A DNA stretch of 64,000 nucleotides from MH13 sp042140245 (GCF_042140245.1 NZ_CP159483.1:62001-126000); one strand, 5' to 3'; shown: positions 26,342 through 34,702, numbered from the stretch's first letter. The notes: generated by a model not told the origin, from the letters alone. Made by a program: numbers and translations.

Positions 26342-27463
26342 ATGGAACAGGATCACAAGCAGCCGAAGGTGAGACGTGGGCGAGCGGCCAACACCAATGC
26401 AAGCGGCAGATTTGAACCATTGGCACGGGTGGATATGGACGATGGTTGGGACTTACTGGCCGACTTACCGCCGCTCAAGACTGAGATTGCGCTGGAAGCG
26501 GCACGCCATATCATCACGCGCAATACCTCGCCCGATATCCCTTTCGACCGCTCCATCAATCCGTATCGCGGCTGCGAGCATGGCTGCATCTACTGCTTCG
26601 CCCGGCCAACCCATGCCTATATGGGCCTCTCGCCCGGCCTGGACTTTGAAACAAAGCTGTTTGCTAAACCCAATGCCGCCAAACTGTTGCGCGCAGAGCT
26701 GATGAAGCCTGGCTATAAGGCAAAGCCCATTGCGATTGGCACCAACACGGACCCCTACCAGCCGATTGAGAAGACCCAGCAGATCATGCGCGGCATTCTT
26801 GAGGTCTTGGCCGAACTGAAACATCCCGTTCTGATCACCACAAAATCGGCGATGGTGGCGCGCGATATCGACATTCTGGAGCTGATGGCCAAAGAGAAGC
26901 TGGTGCATGTGAGCCTTTCCATCACCACACTTGATAAGCGATTGGCCCGGGCCATGGAGCCCCGTGCCTCCACACCCACACGCAGGCTGGCGGCCATTGA
27001 GGCGCTGAGCGCTGCAGGTGTTCCAACATCAGTCGGCGCGTCACCAATGATACCAGCGCTCAATGACCATGAGCTTGAGGCTATTTTGCAGGCTGCTCAC
27101 AAAGCAGGTGCGACCGGGGCCACTTACATTTTGCTGCGCATGCCGCTGGAAGTACGAGATATCTTCAAGAGCTGGCTGGTCGAACATTATCCTGGCCGAT
27201 ACCGGCATGTGCTCTCGGTGCTGCGGTCTATGCGCGGTGGCGCCGACTATGATGCGCGCTGGGGCAAGCGCATGGAAGGAACCGGGCCGTTTGCGCAGGT
27301 GCTTGCTAAGCGGTTCAAGCTGGTGACAGAGCGGCTGGGTATGCGTACGAAGAAGCCAAACCTACGCTGTGATCGGTTTCTGGGTCATGCAGCAACCCGC
27401 GCGCAACTGGACTTGTTTGGCCAAGAAACCAGTTCGCCAGAAACGCAAACGGGCGCCAGCTAG
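26342..27463 (+). CDS. PA0069-family radical SAM protein
   Basis: This 373-residue radical SAM protein has the cluster motif CEHGCIYC inside NPYRGCEHGCIYCFARPTHAYMG, followed by GTNTDPYQPIEK, VLITTKSAMVARD and VGASPMIPALND, which are the hallmarks of the PA0069/SplB-like group. The reaction is not established for this family. ATG 26342 is preferred over TTG 26333 because of codon strength, but no strong ribosome site is visible for either. It is divergent from the glycosyltransferase gene (160 bases). Its own stop codon lies inside the stem of the terminator at 27450-27494. Confidence 0.9.
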   Translation: MEQDHKQPKVRRGRAANTNASGRFEPLARVDMDDGWDLLADLPPLKTEIALEAARHIITRNTSPDIPFDRSINPYRGCEHGCIYCFARPTHAYMGLSPGLDFETKLFAKPNAAKLLRAELMKPGYKAKPIAIGTNTDPYQPIEKTQQIMRGILEVLAELKHPVLITTKSAMVARDIDILELMAKEKLVHVSLSITTLDKRLARAMEPRASTPTRRLAAIEALSAAGVPTSVGASPMIPALNDHELEAILQAAHKAGATGATYILLRMPLEVRDIFKSWLVEHYPGRYRHVLSVLRSMRGGADYDARWGKRMEGTGPFAQVLAKRFKLVTERLGMRTKKPNLRCDRFLGHAATRAQLDLFGQETSSPETQTGAS

Positions 27464-27494
27464 GGTCTCGACCCTGGCGCTGGCGCCCGCTTTT
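27450..27494. terminator. long hairpin terminator shared by convergent genes
   Basis: CGGGCGCCAGC (27450-27460) pairs with GCTGGCGCCCG (27479-27489). Between them AGGGT/ACCCT forms a second stem with loop CTCG. TTTT follows at 27491-27494. It serves the radical SAM gene (+) and, read from the other side, the BON-LysM gene (-), whose stop is 18 bases away. The TAG of the radical SAM gene is within the structure. Confidence 0.82.
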
Positions 27495-27511
27495 CAGTGT
27501 CAGCTTAAAGC

Positions 27512-27940
27512 CTAGCTGTCTGCAGGAATACGCAGAACCTGACCTGGATAGATTTTGTCCGGATCGGAGAGCATTGGCTTGTTGGCTTCGAAAATCTTCA
27601 TGTACTTCGAACCGTCGCCATAGGCTTTCTGCGAGACTGCCCAAAGCGTGTCGCCTTTTTCCACCGTGTGGAAATCGGCAGCGTCAGATGTGTCTTCCGG
27701 TTGAATGTTGTCCTCAACCGACGCGATGCCTTCCACGTTACCAGCGGCAAGAATGATCTTCTCGCGCAGTTCCTGGCTTGGTGCGGAGCCAGCGATGACG
27801 ACTTTGTCGCCTTCAACTGTTACTTCCACATCGCCTTCGAGGCCGAGATCAGCCACTTCTTTTTGAATGGCTTCGGCGGGATCATCGCCTCCCCCGAACA
27901 GTTTTTTGCCCGCATCGCGCACAAACGAAAAAAGTCCCAT
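27512..27940 (-). CDS. BON and LysM domain protein (Kbp/YgaU-like)
   Basis: This 142-residue protein starts at ATG 27940, supported by AAGGA seven bases upstream (MGLFSFVRDAGKKLFGG). Residues about 25-85 form a BON domain (VEVTVEGDKVVIAGSAPSQE... VEGIASVEDNIQ) and 93-140 a LysM domain (HTVEKGDTLWAVSQKAYG... KIYPGQVLRIP). The order and length match E. coli Kbp (YgaU), a cytoplasmic potassium-binding protein. No signal peptide is seen, which fits Kbp rather than a secreted peptidoglycan binder. Confidence 0.9.
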   Translation of the reverse strand: MGLFSFVRDAGKKLFGGGDDPAEAIQKEVADLGLEGDVEVTVEGDKVVIAGSAPSQELREKIILAAGNVEGIASVEDNIQPEDTSDAADFHTVEKGDTLWAVSQKAYGDGSKYMKIFEANKPMLSDPDKIYPGQVLRIPADS

Positions 27941-28120
27941 TGCGGTATCCTTTCTAGTCCCCTGAGTATTTGTCCCCGATTGATACGGGCTTGGCGTGTT
28001 AACCACGCCGCTTGCCTATAGAGAGGTAAGACGGGCTTGAAAACCCAAGGTTGAAAGCTTTGTGTTCACCGCCCTCGGCATGCCAGATGGCTGCATGTTG
28101 GGAATTTGAGGAGGGAATCA

Positions 28121-28855
28121 GTGGCCAAACGCTCTCGCGGCGCCGTCTATGGAGCCCAATCCGGTGCCTTCGCCAAAGCCAAGCACACGGGTCCGGATGG
28201 TCACTTTGAGGAGCAAGCGCACCAGCTTGGCTTCCAACGTGTGTGCGGCGTGGATGAAGCAGGGCGCGGCCCACTTGCTGGGCCGGTGGTTGCTGCCGCT
28301 GTTGTTTTGCCCTTTTGGTATGAAGCCCCTAGCGGCCTGGCCCTGCCTCCGAGCTTGGCTGGGCTCAACGATTCCAAACAGATCACCGAACGATTGCGCG
28401 ATCAGCTTTTTGACGAGCTTTGCCAGATCGCAAATGTCAGCATTGCCAGCGTCTCGGCTGCTAGTATCGATGCGCGTAACATCAGAAAAGCGTCGTTAGA
28501 GGCCATGCGCCTGGCCGTGCTCGGGCTGCCGGAACCGCCAAGCTTTGCGCTGGTGGATGGCAAAGATGAACCACCTGGGCTCCCCTGTGCTGCGACAGCG
28601 ATTATCAAAGGGGACGGACGCTCTCTCTCTATTGCGGCAGCATCGATCTGCGCTAAAGTGGCCCGCGATGCGATGATGGTCTCCGCCGATCGGCTTTACC
28701 CCGCCTATGGTTTTGCCACGCACAAGGGCTATGCTACCGAACGTCACCGTGATGCTTTGGCCGAGCACGGACCCTGCCCTTTGCATCGGCGAACCTTTGC
28801 GCCCGTGCGCGAAGCGTTGATGCACGTCAGCGCTCGCCCGGCATCCAGGCCTTAG
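28121..28855 (+). CDS. rnhB: ribonuclease HII
   Basis: RNase HII cleaves RNA in RNA-DNA hybrids and single ribonucleotides embedded in DNA. The core motif is VCGVDEAGRGPLAGPVVAAAV with the catalytic Asp-Glu pair, then LNDSK, VDGKD and SICAKVARDAMM. I chose GTG 28121 as the start because AGGAGG lies six bases before it; the upstream TTG at 28106 lies within that ribosome-binding region. That gives 244 residues with an N-terminal extension of about 30 residues and a short C-terminal tail. Confidence 0.95.
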   Translation: MAKRSRGAVYGAQSGAFAKAKHTGPDGHFEEQAHQLGFQRVCGVDEAGRGPLAGPVVAAAVVLPFWYEAPSGLALPPSLAGLNDSKQITERLRDQLFDELCQIANVSIASVSAASIDARNIRKASLEAMRLAVLGLPEPPSFALVDGKDEPPGLPCAATAIIKGDGRSLSIAAASICAKVARDAMMVSADRLYPAYGFATHKGYATERHRDALAEHGPCPLHRRTFAPVREALMHVSARPASRP

Positions 28856-28918
28856 TGTTAGCCGTGTTGTGAGACAATGAAAGCTCACTGACTACCAACG
28901 CTCCAAGGACGCTGGTCT

Positions 28919-29344
28919 ATGCCTGAAAGTGAATCCGTTACAGGAAAGTGTTTGTGTGGCGCCGTCAAAATTTTTGCCGAGTCGAACACACGTGAAGTCG
29001 CCGCTTGTCACTGTGATATGTGCCGACGCTGGTCGGCCGGGCCATTTATGGAACTCCCGTGCCACCACGTTCGCTTCGAAGGCGAGGACAGCATAAGCCG
29101 CATTCGCTCATCAGACTGGGCTGAGCGCGGTTTTTGCAACAAATGTGGGTCCATTCTGTTTTACCACATTATGGAAAGCGACGAGTATCAGATCTCAGCC
29201 GGATTGCTTGACGATCAATCGCAACTGCGTCTCACGCTGCAAGTGTTTGTCGATCGCAAGCCGCCCTTCTACAGTTTTGTCCAAAAGACCAAAGAGCTGA
29301 CCGAGGCTGAGGTTTTCGCGATGTACCAGCCACCCGCTGACTAG
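28919..29344 (+). CDS. GFA family zinc-binding protein
   Basis: This 141-residue protein has the Gfa/CENP-V fold. Zinc ligands are visible as CLCG (11-14), CHCDMCRR and FCNKCGS, matching the CxC...CxxC pattern of glutathione-dependent formaldehyde-activating enzyme relatives. Most members have no demonstrated activity on formaldehyde, so only the family is called. The gene stands alone between rnhB and ccrM; a ~60-base gap upstream carries no clear promoter. Confidence 0.9.
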   Translation: MPESESVTGKCLCGAVKIFAESNTREVAACHCDMCRRWSAGPFMELPCHHVRFEGEDSISRIRSSDWAERGFCNKCGSILFYHIMESDEYQISAGLLDDQSQLRLTLQVFVDRKPPFYSFVQKTKELTEAEVFAMYQPPAD

Positions 29345-29423
29345 GCGCAGATCGACTTGGTCACGAAACTGTTTCTCTTTGAAACCACCGCCTGATCAAA
29401 AATATCTTCCAGTTTGACCGCTC

Positions 29424-29439
29424 CGTTCCTTTCGGAACG
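29424..29439. other. small hairpin in the region upstream of ccrM
   Basis: CGTTCC (29424-29429) and GGAACG (29434-29439) form a six-base stem with loop TTTC. The 208-base GFA-ccrM gap also has TTGACA at 29470-29475 and TTAACG at 29501, but no good -10 box and no GANTC site. No role is assigned. Confidence 0.3.
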
Positions 29440-29552
29440 ACAGCTCTGTCACTTGATCTCCTTCACGATTTGACAACCCTTTCTCAACCCCCCCTTTACC
29501 TTAACGCGGCATGATCGCGGCACTTGTTTAGGTGTTGCGTACAGGTTGGGTC

Positions 29553-30704
29553 ATGTCAGTATTGCGTATGGAGGCGCAGCGTCATCGCGCCTCCCATTCC
29601 CCCCACATTTCTCTCGATGATCAGGCGCTTGCGACCTATCGCAACCAGGTGACAGTCGGTGACTCCATCGCGCTGATGGAAAAGCTGCCTGCCGGCAGCG
29701 TCGATGTCATCTTTGCTGACCCACCCTACAATCTTCAGCTTCAGGGTGCGCTCCAGCGCCCAGACCAGAGCGATGTCGATGCTGTTGACGATGCTTGGGA
29801 TCAATTTGACAGCTTCGCTGCCTACGACGCTTTCACCAGCGCCTGGCTTCTGGCAGCGCGACGCATTCTAAAGCCCAACGGGACACTGTGGGTGATAGGC
29901 AGCTACCACAACATCTTTCGTGTCGGCGCGAGCCTTCAAGACCTCGGCTATTGGGTGCTTAACGACGTGGTTTGGCGTAAGACAAATCCGATGCCCAATT
30001 TCAAAGGCCGCCGGTTCGCCAACGCTCATGAAACTCTAATTTGGGCGGCGCGCTCCGAAGCTGGGAAGAAGTACACCTTCAACTATGACGCGCTGAAAGC
30101 AGCCAATGATGATGTCCAGATGCGATCGGACTGGACGTTGCCGATCTGTACGGGCGGTGAACGGCTGAAAGATGATGATGGCAACAAGGTGCATCCCACG
30201 CAGAAACCAGAAGCCTTGCTAGCGCGAGTTCTGCTTGCTTCGACGAAACCTGGAGATCTCGTGCTTGATCCTTTCTTTGGCACCGGCACCACCGGCGCCG
30301 TCGCGAAGAAGCTGGGGCGTGACTTTATCGGGTTTGAGCGCGAGCATGCCTATGCAGATGCCGCGCGTGCGCGCATTGAAGCCGTCGAACCGGTGCCAGA
30401 TGCAGCTCAATCCATGCTGCAAGGCAAGCGGGCCCAGCCACGCGTGCCCTTCAATGCCCTTCTCGAAGCCGGCTACATCATGCCAGGTGAAGAACTGGTG
30501 GACGGACGCGGGCGTCATTCCGCGCTCGTTCGCGCTGATGGCACACTGGCAAGCGGTGATCATGAGGGGTCAATTCACAAGGTTGGTGCGCTGGTTGAAG
30601 ACCAGCAGGCCTGCAATGGCTGGACATTCTGGCACACCAAACGCGATGGCAACCTTGTATTGATTGATGACTACCGCGCGGAAATCCGCAAGAAGGCCGT
30701 TTAG
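29553..30704 (+). CDS. ccrM: cell-cycle DNA methyltransferase CcrM (GANTC-specific)
   Basis: Beta-class adenine-N6 methyltransferase that methylates GANTC and couples replication to transcription in alphaproteobacteria. The catalytic motif is DPPY (56-59) in VIFADPPYNLQLQG. The SAM motif DPFFGTGTTG is near residue 239, and the target-recognition region (WRKTNPMPNFKGRRFANAHET) lies between, giving the beta order. The C-terminal ~90-residue domain (FNALLEAGYIMPGEEL... CNGWTFWH) is the CcrM DNA-binding extension. ATG 29553 is preferred over GTG 29532. No cognate endonuclease is next to it, consistent with an orphan methylase. It converges on mutY with a 10-base gap. Confidence 0.96.
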   Translation: MSVLRMEAQRHRASHSPHISLDDQALATYRNQVTVGDSIALMEKLPAGSVDVIFADPPYNLQLQGALQRPDQSDVDAVDDAWDQFDSFAAYDAFTSAWLLAARRILKPNGTLWVIGSYHNIFRVGASLQDLGYWVLNDVVWRKTNPMPNFKGRRFANAHETLIWAARSEAGKKYTFNYDALKAANDDVQMRSDWTLPICTGGERLKDDDGNKVHPTQKPEALLARVLLASTKPGDLVLDPFFGTGTTGAVAKKLGRDFIGFEREHAYADAARARIEAVEPVPDAAQSMLQGKRAQPRVPFNALLEAGYIMPGEELVDGRGRHSALVRADGTLASGDHEGSIHKVGALVEDQQACNGWTFWHTKRDGNLVLIDDYRAEIRKKAV

Positions 30705-30714
30705 CCCGTCTTTG

Positions 30715-31809
30715 CTAGCGTTTTTTGGGCCGAATGCTGGACGCGATCTCTGGTATCACTGCTTTCAGCACCTTCACCATAACCGTCGGCCAGGCTTCCT
30801 CGCGCACCCGCTCTGGCGTTGACCACCACCCTTGGCTGGTCGGCGGTTTGTCGCTGTCACGCCGGTACACCTGCAAGCTCAGGGCAAAGTGCGTGAACAC
30901 ATGCTCTACGCTGCCAAGCTGCTCAGCATCTTTGTACGGCTTGGGTGCGTCGGCTGACCATTCGCTGGTTGGCACCTGAGTCATGCCCGGCAGCAGACCG
31001 GTTGGTGGCCTTTGCTCGCACCAGACGGCTCCATCGGATCGCACCACCACGAGAGCCGCGCCCTGACGGCGCGGCTTTGCCTTTTTGGGTGCTTTGACAG
31101 GATAGGCCTCCATATCACCAGCATGGTGGGCAGCGCAGCTCTCGTTCCATGGACAGAGCGCGCAAGCAGGGGTCTTCGGCGTACAGATGGTGGCGCCAAG
31201 GTCCATTGTTGCTTGAGCAAAGTCTCCGGGCCGGTCATCCGGCACCATGGCTCTCACCTTGTCGGTCACCTCGCGCTTCACCTTCGGCAACACCGTATCA
31301 AGGCGAAAAAGCCGCGTAACAACACGCTCCACATTGCCGTCGACCACGGCGACAGGCTCACAAAATGCGATGGAAGCGATGGCGGCGCTGGTGTAGTCAC
31401 CGATGCCTGGCAAATCCTTCAGCGCGGCGGCGGTCTGGGGAAAACGGCCACCCTGGTCTGCGATCACTTTGGCACAAGCGTGAAGGTTGGCAGCGCGCCG
31501 GTAGTAGCCAAGTCCGGCCCAAGCAGCGCGAACATCATCATCGCTCGCCAAAGCTAAGTCGCTGACGGTTGGCCAGCGCGCTGTAAAATTTTGGAAGTAA
31601 GGAAGAACTGCGGCAACCGTTGTCTGTTGCAGCATGATTTCCGACAGCCAGACCTTATAGGGGTCTTGGCGAATACCACGCTGGCTGTCGGCTGGCGCAA
31701 TGCGCCACGGCAGAGTGCGAGCGTGCTGATCGTACCAAGCAAGTAGGTCGCTTGCTTGTGGTCCTTTCCGGGAAACGTGCTCGGTTAGCCCGTCAGATCT
31801 TGGCTTAAT
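30715..31809 (-). CDS. mutY: adenine DNA glycosylase, with no standard start codon
   Basis: MutY removes adenine mispaired with 8-oxoguanine. It shows the helix-hairpin-helix LPGIGDYTSAAIASIAF with the catalytic Asp downstream (VVDGNVERVV), the 4Fe-4S cysteines C-x6-C-x2-C-x5-C in CTPKTPACALCPWNESC, and a C-terminal Nudix-like domain. The first in-frame ATG is 31635 (MLQQTT). However, the same frame upstream encodes LLAWYDQHARTLPWR at 31746-31702 and DPYKVWLSE, the conserved MutY N-terminus. Between the TGA at 31824-31822 and this segment there is no ATG, GTG or TTG. ATT at 31809, overlapping the atpF stop and nine bases after AAGG, is the best remaining candidate. The true start is unresolved. 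Confidence 0.85.
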   Translation of the reverse strand: MKPRSDGLTEHVSRKGPQASDLLAWYDQHARTLPWRIAPADSQRGIRQDPYKVWLSEIMLQQTTVAAVLPYFQNFTARWPTVSDLALASDDDVRAAWAGLGYYRRAANLHACAKVIADQGGRFPQTAAALKDLPGIGDYTSAAIASIAFCEPVAVVDGNVERVVTRLFRLDTVLPKVKREVTDKVRAMVPDDRPGDFAQATMDLGATICTPKTPACALCPWNESCAAHHAGDMEAYPVKAPKKAKPRRQGAALVVVRSDGAVWCEQRPPTGLLPGMTQVPTSEWSADAPKPYKDAEQLGSVEHVFTHFALSLQVYRRDSDKPPTSQGWWSTPERVREEAWPTVMVKVLKAVIPEIASSIRPKKR

Positions 31810-32284
31810 TGATGCGCGCCTTCACATCGGCAATCGCGCTATCGATCAGATCAGCAGCTGTTTGCCCCTTGGCTTGGTCTGCCAGCAGTTTTTCCGAGGC
31901 AGCAATCGCGATGTCGGTGGCGCGAGCGCGCACTTCACCGAGCGCTTGTGCTTCTGCCTGCGCGATGCGGCTCTCAGCAGCGGCCGTACGGCGAGCGATC
32001 ATCTCTTCCAGCGCTTCTTCGGTTTCGGCCGTCATGCGCTCGGCTTCAGATTTTGCCTGCGCGATGATGGCATCTGCTTCCTCGTCGGCGCTTTGGGTCT
32101 TGCGACGGAAGTCCGCCAGGACAGCTTGGGCTTCCTCACGCAACCGGCGTGCTTCTTCCAGCTCGCTGCGCACTTTTTCAGCCCGCGCGTCCAGCGCCTT
32201 CGTGATCATGCCAGGCACTTTGAGATAGACGATCAGTGCCAGGAAAAGGATGAGGGCGACGAGGGCCCAAAATGAAGAGTCCAT
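31805..32284 (-). CDS. atpF: F0F1 ATP synthase subunit b
   Basis: Peripheral-stalk subunit of the Fo sector. A single N-terminal membrane helix (residues 4-23, SFWALVALILFLALIVYLKV) is followed by a long charged alpha-helical stalk (ARAEKVRSELEEARRLREEA... MTAETEEALEEMIARRT) that links Fo to F1. At 159 residues it is of normal length. It follows the b' gene by 11 bases. The F1 genes are not in the window, as expected for alphaproteobacteria, where F1 and Fo operons are separate. Confidence 0.94.
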   Translation of the reverse strand: MDSSFWALVALILFLALIVYLKVPGMITKALDARAEKVRSELEEARRLREEAQAVLADFRRKTQSADEEADAIIAQAKSEAERMTAETEEALEEMIARRTAAAESRIAQAEAQALGEVRARATDIAIAASEKLLADQAKGQTAADLIDSAIADVKARIN

Positions 32285-32295
32285 ACCTGTCTTCC

Positions 32296-32844
32296 TCAGC
32301 TCTCGGCGCTAGCAGCAACCGCTTTGGTCACAGCTGCAGCTGTTGGCGCTTTGGGCGCAAGCTTTTCCATAATCGCGGACACGGCATCGGTTGCGATGCT
32401 GTCCACTTGGCCCAAGGCCTCTGCTTTGATTGTCTCGATGCGTGTTTCAGCTTCAGCCAATTTGGAGCTCAAGGCTTCTTCAGAGGCTTGCCGTTTGGCT
32501 GTTGTTTCAGCCGTCAGCTTATCGCGTGTCTCACTGGCAAGCGATTGAGCGCGCGCACGGGCATCGGTCAGCGCTTTTTCATAGGTTTCCATCGCCTCAT
32601 CGGTCTCGCGCTTTAGCCTTTCAGCTTCAGCAAGATCGCTGGCGATGCGATCGTGACGGTCTTCCAAAATGCCAGAAATGCGAGGACCAGCGATTTTGGA
32701 GATGACGTAGTAGACGAGGCCGAATGCAATCACCAACCACAGAAGCTGAGAGGCAAATGTGGATGTATCAAAGGGCGGGAATACACCACCATGTTCGGCG
32801 GCGGCTTCACCGGCTGCGTGCAGGGCATCGTCTGTCGTGGCCAT
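32296..32844 (-). CDS. atpX: F0F1 ATP synthase subunit b'
   Basis: Second, divergent peripheral-stalk subunit found in photosynthetic bacteria and many alphaproteobacteria. An N-terminal extension (TTDDALHAAGEAAAEHGG) precedes PPFDTSTFASQLLWLVIAFGLVYYVISK, the membrane helix, and then a charged coiled stalk to residue 182. The FPPFDxxTFxSQLxWL motif is typical of b'. It is separated from atpE by a 174-base gap that carries a strong RNA hairpin. Confidence 0.94.
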   Translation of the reverse strand: MATTDDALHAAGEAAAEHGGVFPPFDTSTFASQLLWLVIAFGLVYYVISKIAGPRISGILEDRHDRIASDLAEAERLKRETDEAMETYEKALTDARARAQSLASETRDKLTAETTAKRQASEEALSSKLAEAETRIETIKAEALGQVDSIATDAVSAIMEKLAPKAPTAAAVTKAVAASAES

Positions 32845-32921
32845 CGGTCAACTATCCTGTGCAATAACGGACACAACGTCCTTATCGCGTGAAAGAGGCA
32901 AGGTGTTGGGTTTTGTGCAGT

Positions 32922-32957
32922 CTGATCGGCACCTGTTTTATCACAGATGCCGATCAG
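32922..32957 (-). other. intercistronic RNA hairpin between atpE and atpX
   Basis: In the mRNA sense, CTGATCGGCA-U-CUGU pairs with ACAG-G-UGCCGAUCAG around the loop GATAAA. This is a 15-pair stem whose only non-Watson-Crick pair is a U-G wobble; on the other strand it would be a C-A mismatch. No T run follows, so it is not a classical terminator. It is likely an mRNA processing or stability element 61 bases after the atpE stop. Confidence 0.72.
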
Positions 32958-33018
32958 ATGCGTTCATTCCCAGTTGGCGACCGCGCACACAGAGCGCGGC
33001 GGCCTGTGTTCTGTCGGC

Positions 33019-33246
33019 TTAAACGGCGAACAGGAGAAGAAGCGCAACCAGCAACGAGAAGATGCCGAGCGCTTCAGTCACGGCGAAGCCGAAGATAAGA
33101 CGGCCAAACTGGCCATCAGCGGCTGACGGGTTGCGCAGGGCGCCCGACAGGTAGTTGCCGAAGATCGAACCGAGGCCGATCGCGGCGCCGCCCATGCCGA
33201 GACATGCGATACCAGCGCCGATGAATTTTGCTGCTTCTGCTTCCAT
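33019..33246 (-). CDS. atpE: F0F1 ATP synthase subunit c
   Basis: Proteolipid c subunit forming the proton-driven rotor ring. It has two hydrophobic helices: residues 8-30 with the glycine-rich GAGIACLGMGGAAIGLGSIF, and 50-75 with GFAVTEALGIFSLLVALLLLFAV, whose Glu (TEAL) is the proton carrier. The loop SGALRNPSA contacts F1. Length is 75 residues. GGAG eight bases before the ATG is a strong ribosome site, fitting the need for many copies. The gene is flanked on both sides by hairpins (33282-33304 and 32922-32957). Confidence 0.97.
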   Translation of the reverse strand: MEAEAAKFIGAGIACLGMGGAAIGLGSIFGNYLSGALRNPSAADGQFGRLIFGFAVTEALGIFSLLVALLLLFAV

Positions 33247-33281
33247 GATTGAACTCCTTTGGAATGAACGAAGGCGTTAGA

Positions 33282-33304
33282 CCTGACGACCGAGGGTCGT
33301 CTGG
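33282..33304 (-). other. intercistronic hairpin between atpB and atpE
   Basis: GACGACC (85-91 of 332xx) and GGTCGTC (33295-33301) pair across a three-base loop, extended by CC/GG after one mismatch. It lies between the atpB stop (33314) and the atpE ribosome site (about 33255-33259). No T run is present. Together with the downstream hairpin it would leave atpE on a segment protected at both ends. Confidence 0.6.
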
Positions 33305-33313
33305 ATGGGTGAA

Positions 33314-34063
33314 TTAGTGAGACGGGTGAAGGGCATCGTTGAGGTACATGCAGGTGAGCACCGCAAACACATATGCCTGAAGGAACGAAACGAGGAACTC
33401 CAAAGCCGTCATGGCAATGGTCATCAACAGTGGCAAGATCGCCCCGCCAATGCCGATAGCGCCAAGGCCAGTGAGCGAAACAACAAAGCCTGCGAACACT
33501 TTAAGGGTGATGTGTCCGGCCAGCATGTTGGCGAACAAACGCACGGACAAAGAAATGGGGCGCGAGAGGAACGAAATAACCTCAATCATCACCACCAGTG
33601 GCACCAGGGCGCCGGGAATGCCCTCAGGCACGAACAATTTCAGGAAGCCAAACCCGTGCTTCATGAAGCCATAAACAATGACCGTTCCGATAACCAACAT
33701 CGCCAGAGCAAACGTTACGATGATGTGGCTGGTTACCGTAAAGAAGTAGGGGAACATGCCAAAGAGGTTGGCAAAGAGCACAAACATGAACAGCGAGAAG
33801 ACGAGTGGGAAAAATCTCATTCCCTGCGTACCCGCCGCATCTCGCAACATACTTGCGACAAACTCATAGCTCATTTCTGCGGCAGCTTGCCAACGGCCTG
33901 GGACAAGGCCACGGCCTGTGGTGGAAAGCACCAGAAACGCGGCGACAGCGCCTGTTGTGGCCAGCATGAAGAGCGAGGAGTTGGTGAACGAGAAATCGAT
34001 GCCTGCGATTTCAATGGGAACGATCGTTGAAATCTCAAATTGCTTGATGGGATCGTTCGCCAC
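33314..34063 (-). CDS. atpB: F0F1 ATP synthase subunit a
   Basis: Membrane subunit a, the stator half of the proton channel. Its 249 residues have several membrane helices. The conserved helix with the essential arginine is in RPISLSVRLFANMLAGH, and the final amphipathic helix is in LEFLVSFLQAYVFAVLTCMYL. It begins MANDPIKQFEISTIVPIEIAG, typical of alphaproteobacteria. It is second in the operon atpI-atpB-atpE-atpX-atpF. Confidence 0.96.
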   Translation of the reverse strand: MANDPIKQFEISTIVPIEIAGIDFSFTNSSLFMLATTGAVAAFLVLSTTGRGLVPGRWQAAAEMSYEFVASMLRDAAGTQGMRFFPLVFSLFMFVLFANLFGMFPYFFTVTSHIIVTFALAMLVIGTVIVYGFMKHGFGFLKLFVPEGIPGALVPLVVMIEVISFLSRPISLSVRLFANMLAGHITLKVFAGFVVSLTGLGAIGIGGAILPLLMTIAMTALEFLVSFLQAYVFAVLTCMYLNDALHPSH

Positions 34064-34157
34064 TGTGATCTGCTCCTAAACCGGCACGCCGGTCGTCATC
34101 CATTTGCTGTTTCAATCGCACGCGCAGGAGCAATCCCACCCGTGTTTGGCGCTGGCT

Positions 34158-34562
34158 TTAGCCGCCTTCGCGCCCATTTTCCTCTGTGTCACGTCGCCGC
34201 GCCGATGGCGGCGCTGGCATGCCTTTTGGCATTGCGACGAGACCCAGCGTTCTCATGACGTTTAGAACGCCCGCTGCAAACCCCAACAAAAGCAGAACTA
34301 TCAACCCAAAGGGCGACGTACCTGCCACAGAATTGAGGAACCAACCCAAGGCCCCACCGACAAAGATCGCTGCAATGAAGTCCGAGGACACCCGAACAGC
34401 CATCGCATAATTTGACCGCTCCATCTTCGCCGCACGTTCATCGACCGGATCAGGTCGGTGCGCGTCCAGCTTATCGTCCAGCGCATCCAAGCGTTTGCGA
34501 ACCTCGTCGAGATCCGCTCTGCCAGTGCGCGATGCTCTGTCGGGATCGGACCCTTCAGCCAA
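34158..34562 (-). CDS. atpI: AtpI/AtpZ-type Fo accessory protein
   Basis: This 134-residue protein has a charged N-terminus (DLDEVRKRLDALDDKLDAHRP) and two membrane helices: MAVRVSSDFIAAIFVGGALGWF, and the second around FGLIVLLLLGFAAGVLNVM. The RLDALDDKL/RSSDF pattern is that of the AtpI/AtpZ proteins at the head of Fo operons, thought to help c-ring assembly or ion uptake. The C-terminal tail is polar (PPSARRRDTEENGREGG). It lies about 140 bases downstream of a good sigma70 promoter. Confidence 0.9.
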   Translation of the reverse strand: MAEGSDPDRASRTGRADLDEVRKRLDALDDKLDAHRPDPVDERAAKMERSNYAMAVRVSSDFIAAIFVGGALGWFLNSVAGTSPFGLIVLLLLGFAAGVLNVMRTLGLVAMPKGMPAPPSARRRDTEENGREGG

Positions 34563-34702
34563 AACGGCTCTCCAATGGATAAGGACGCTGGTTGTCGTGA
34601 AAACGCTCTAAGGACGCTCTTTGTTCGATAAAATGGCAGCGATGATTGCTCTTACCCAACGGCCCGAATGACTTCACACAGCAGGGTTTGAAAATCGCCG
34701 GG

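Noticed and set aside
29470..29506. TTGACA upstream of ccrM as a promoter
   Set aside because: No acceptable -10 at 16-18 bases; the TTAACG nearby could be a CtrA half-site but has no partner at the right distance.
33305..34030. 241-codon + strand open frame
   Set aside because: Antisense of atpB; its His/Asn/Gln/Lys-rich content is what hydrophobic codons give when reversed.
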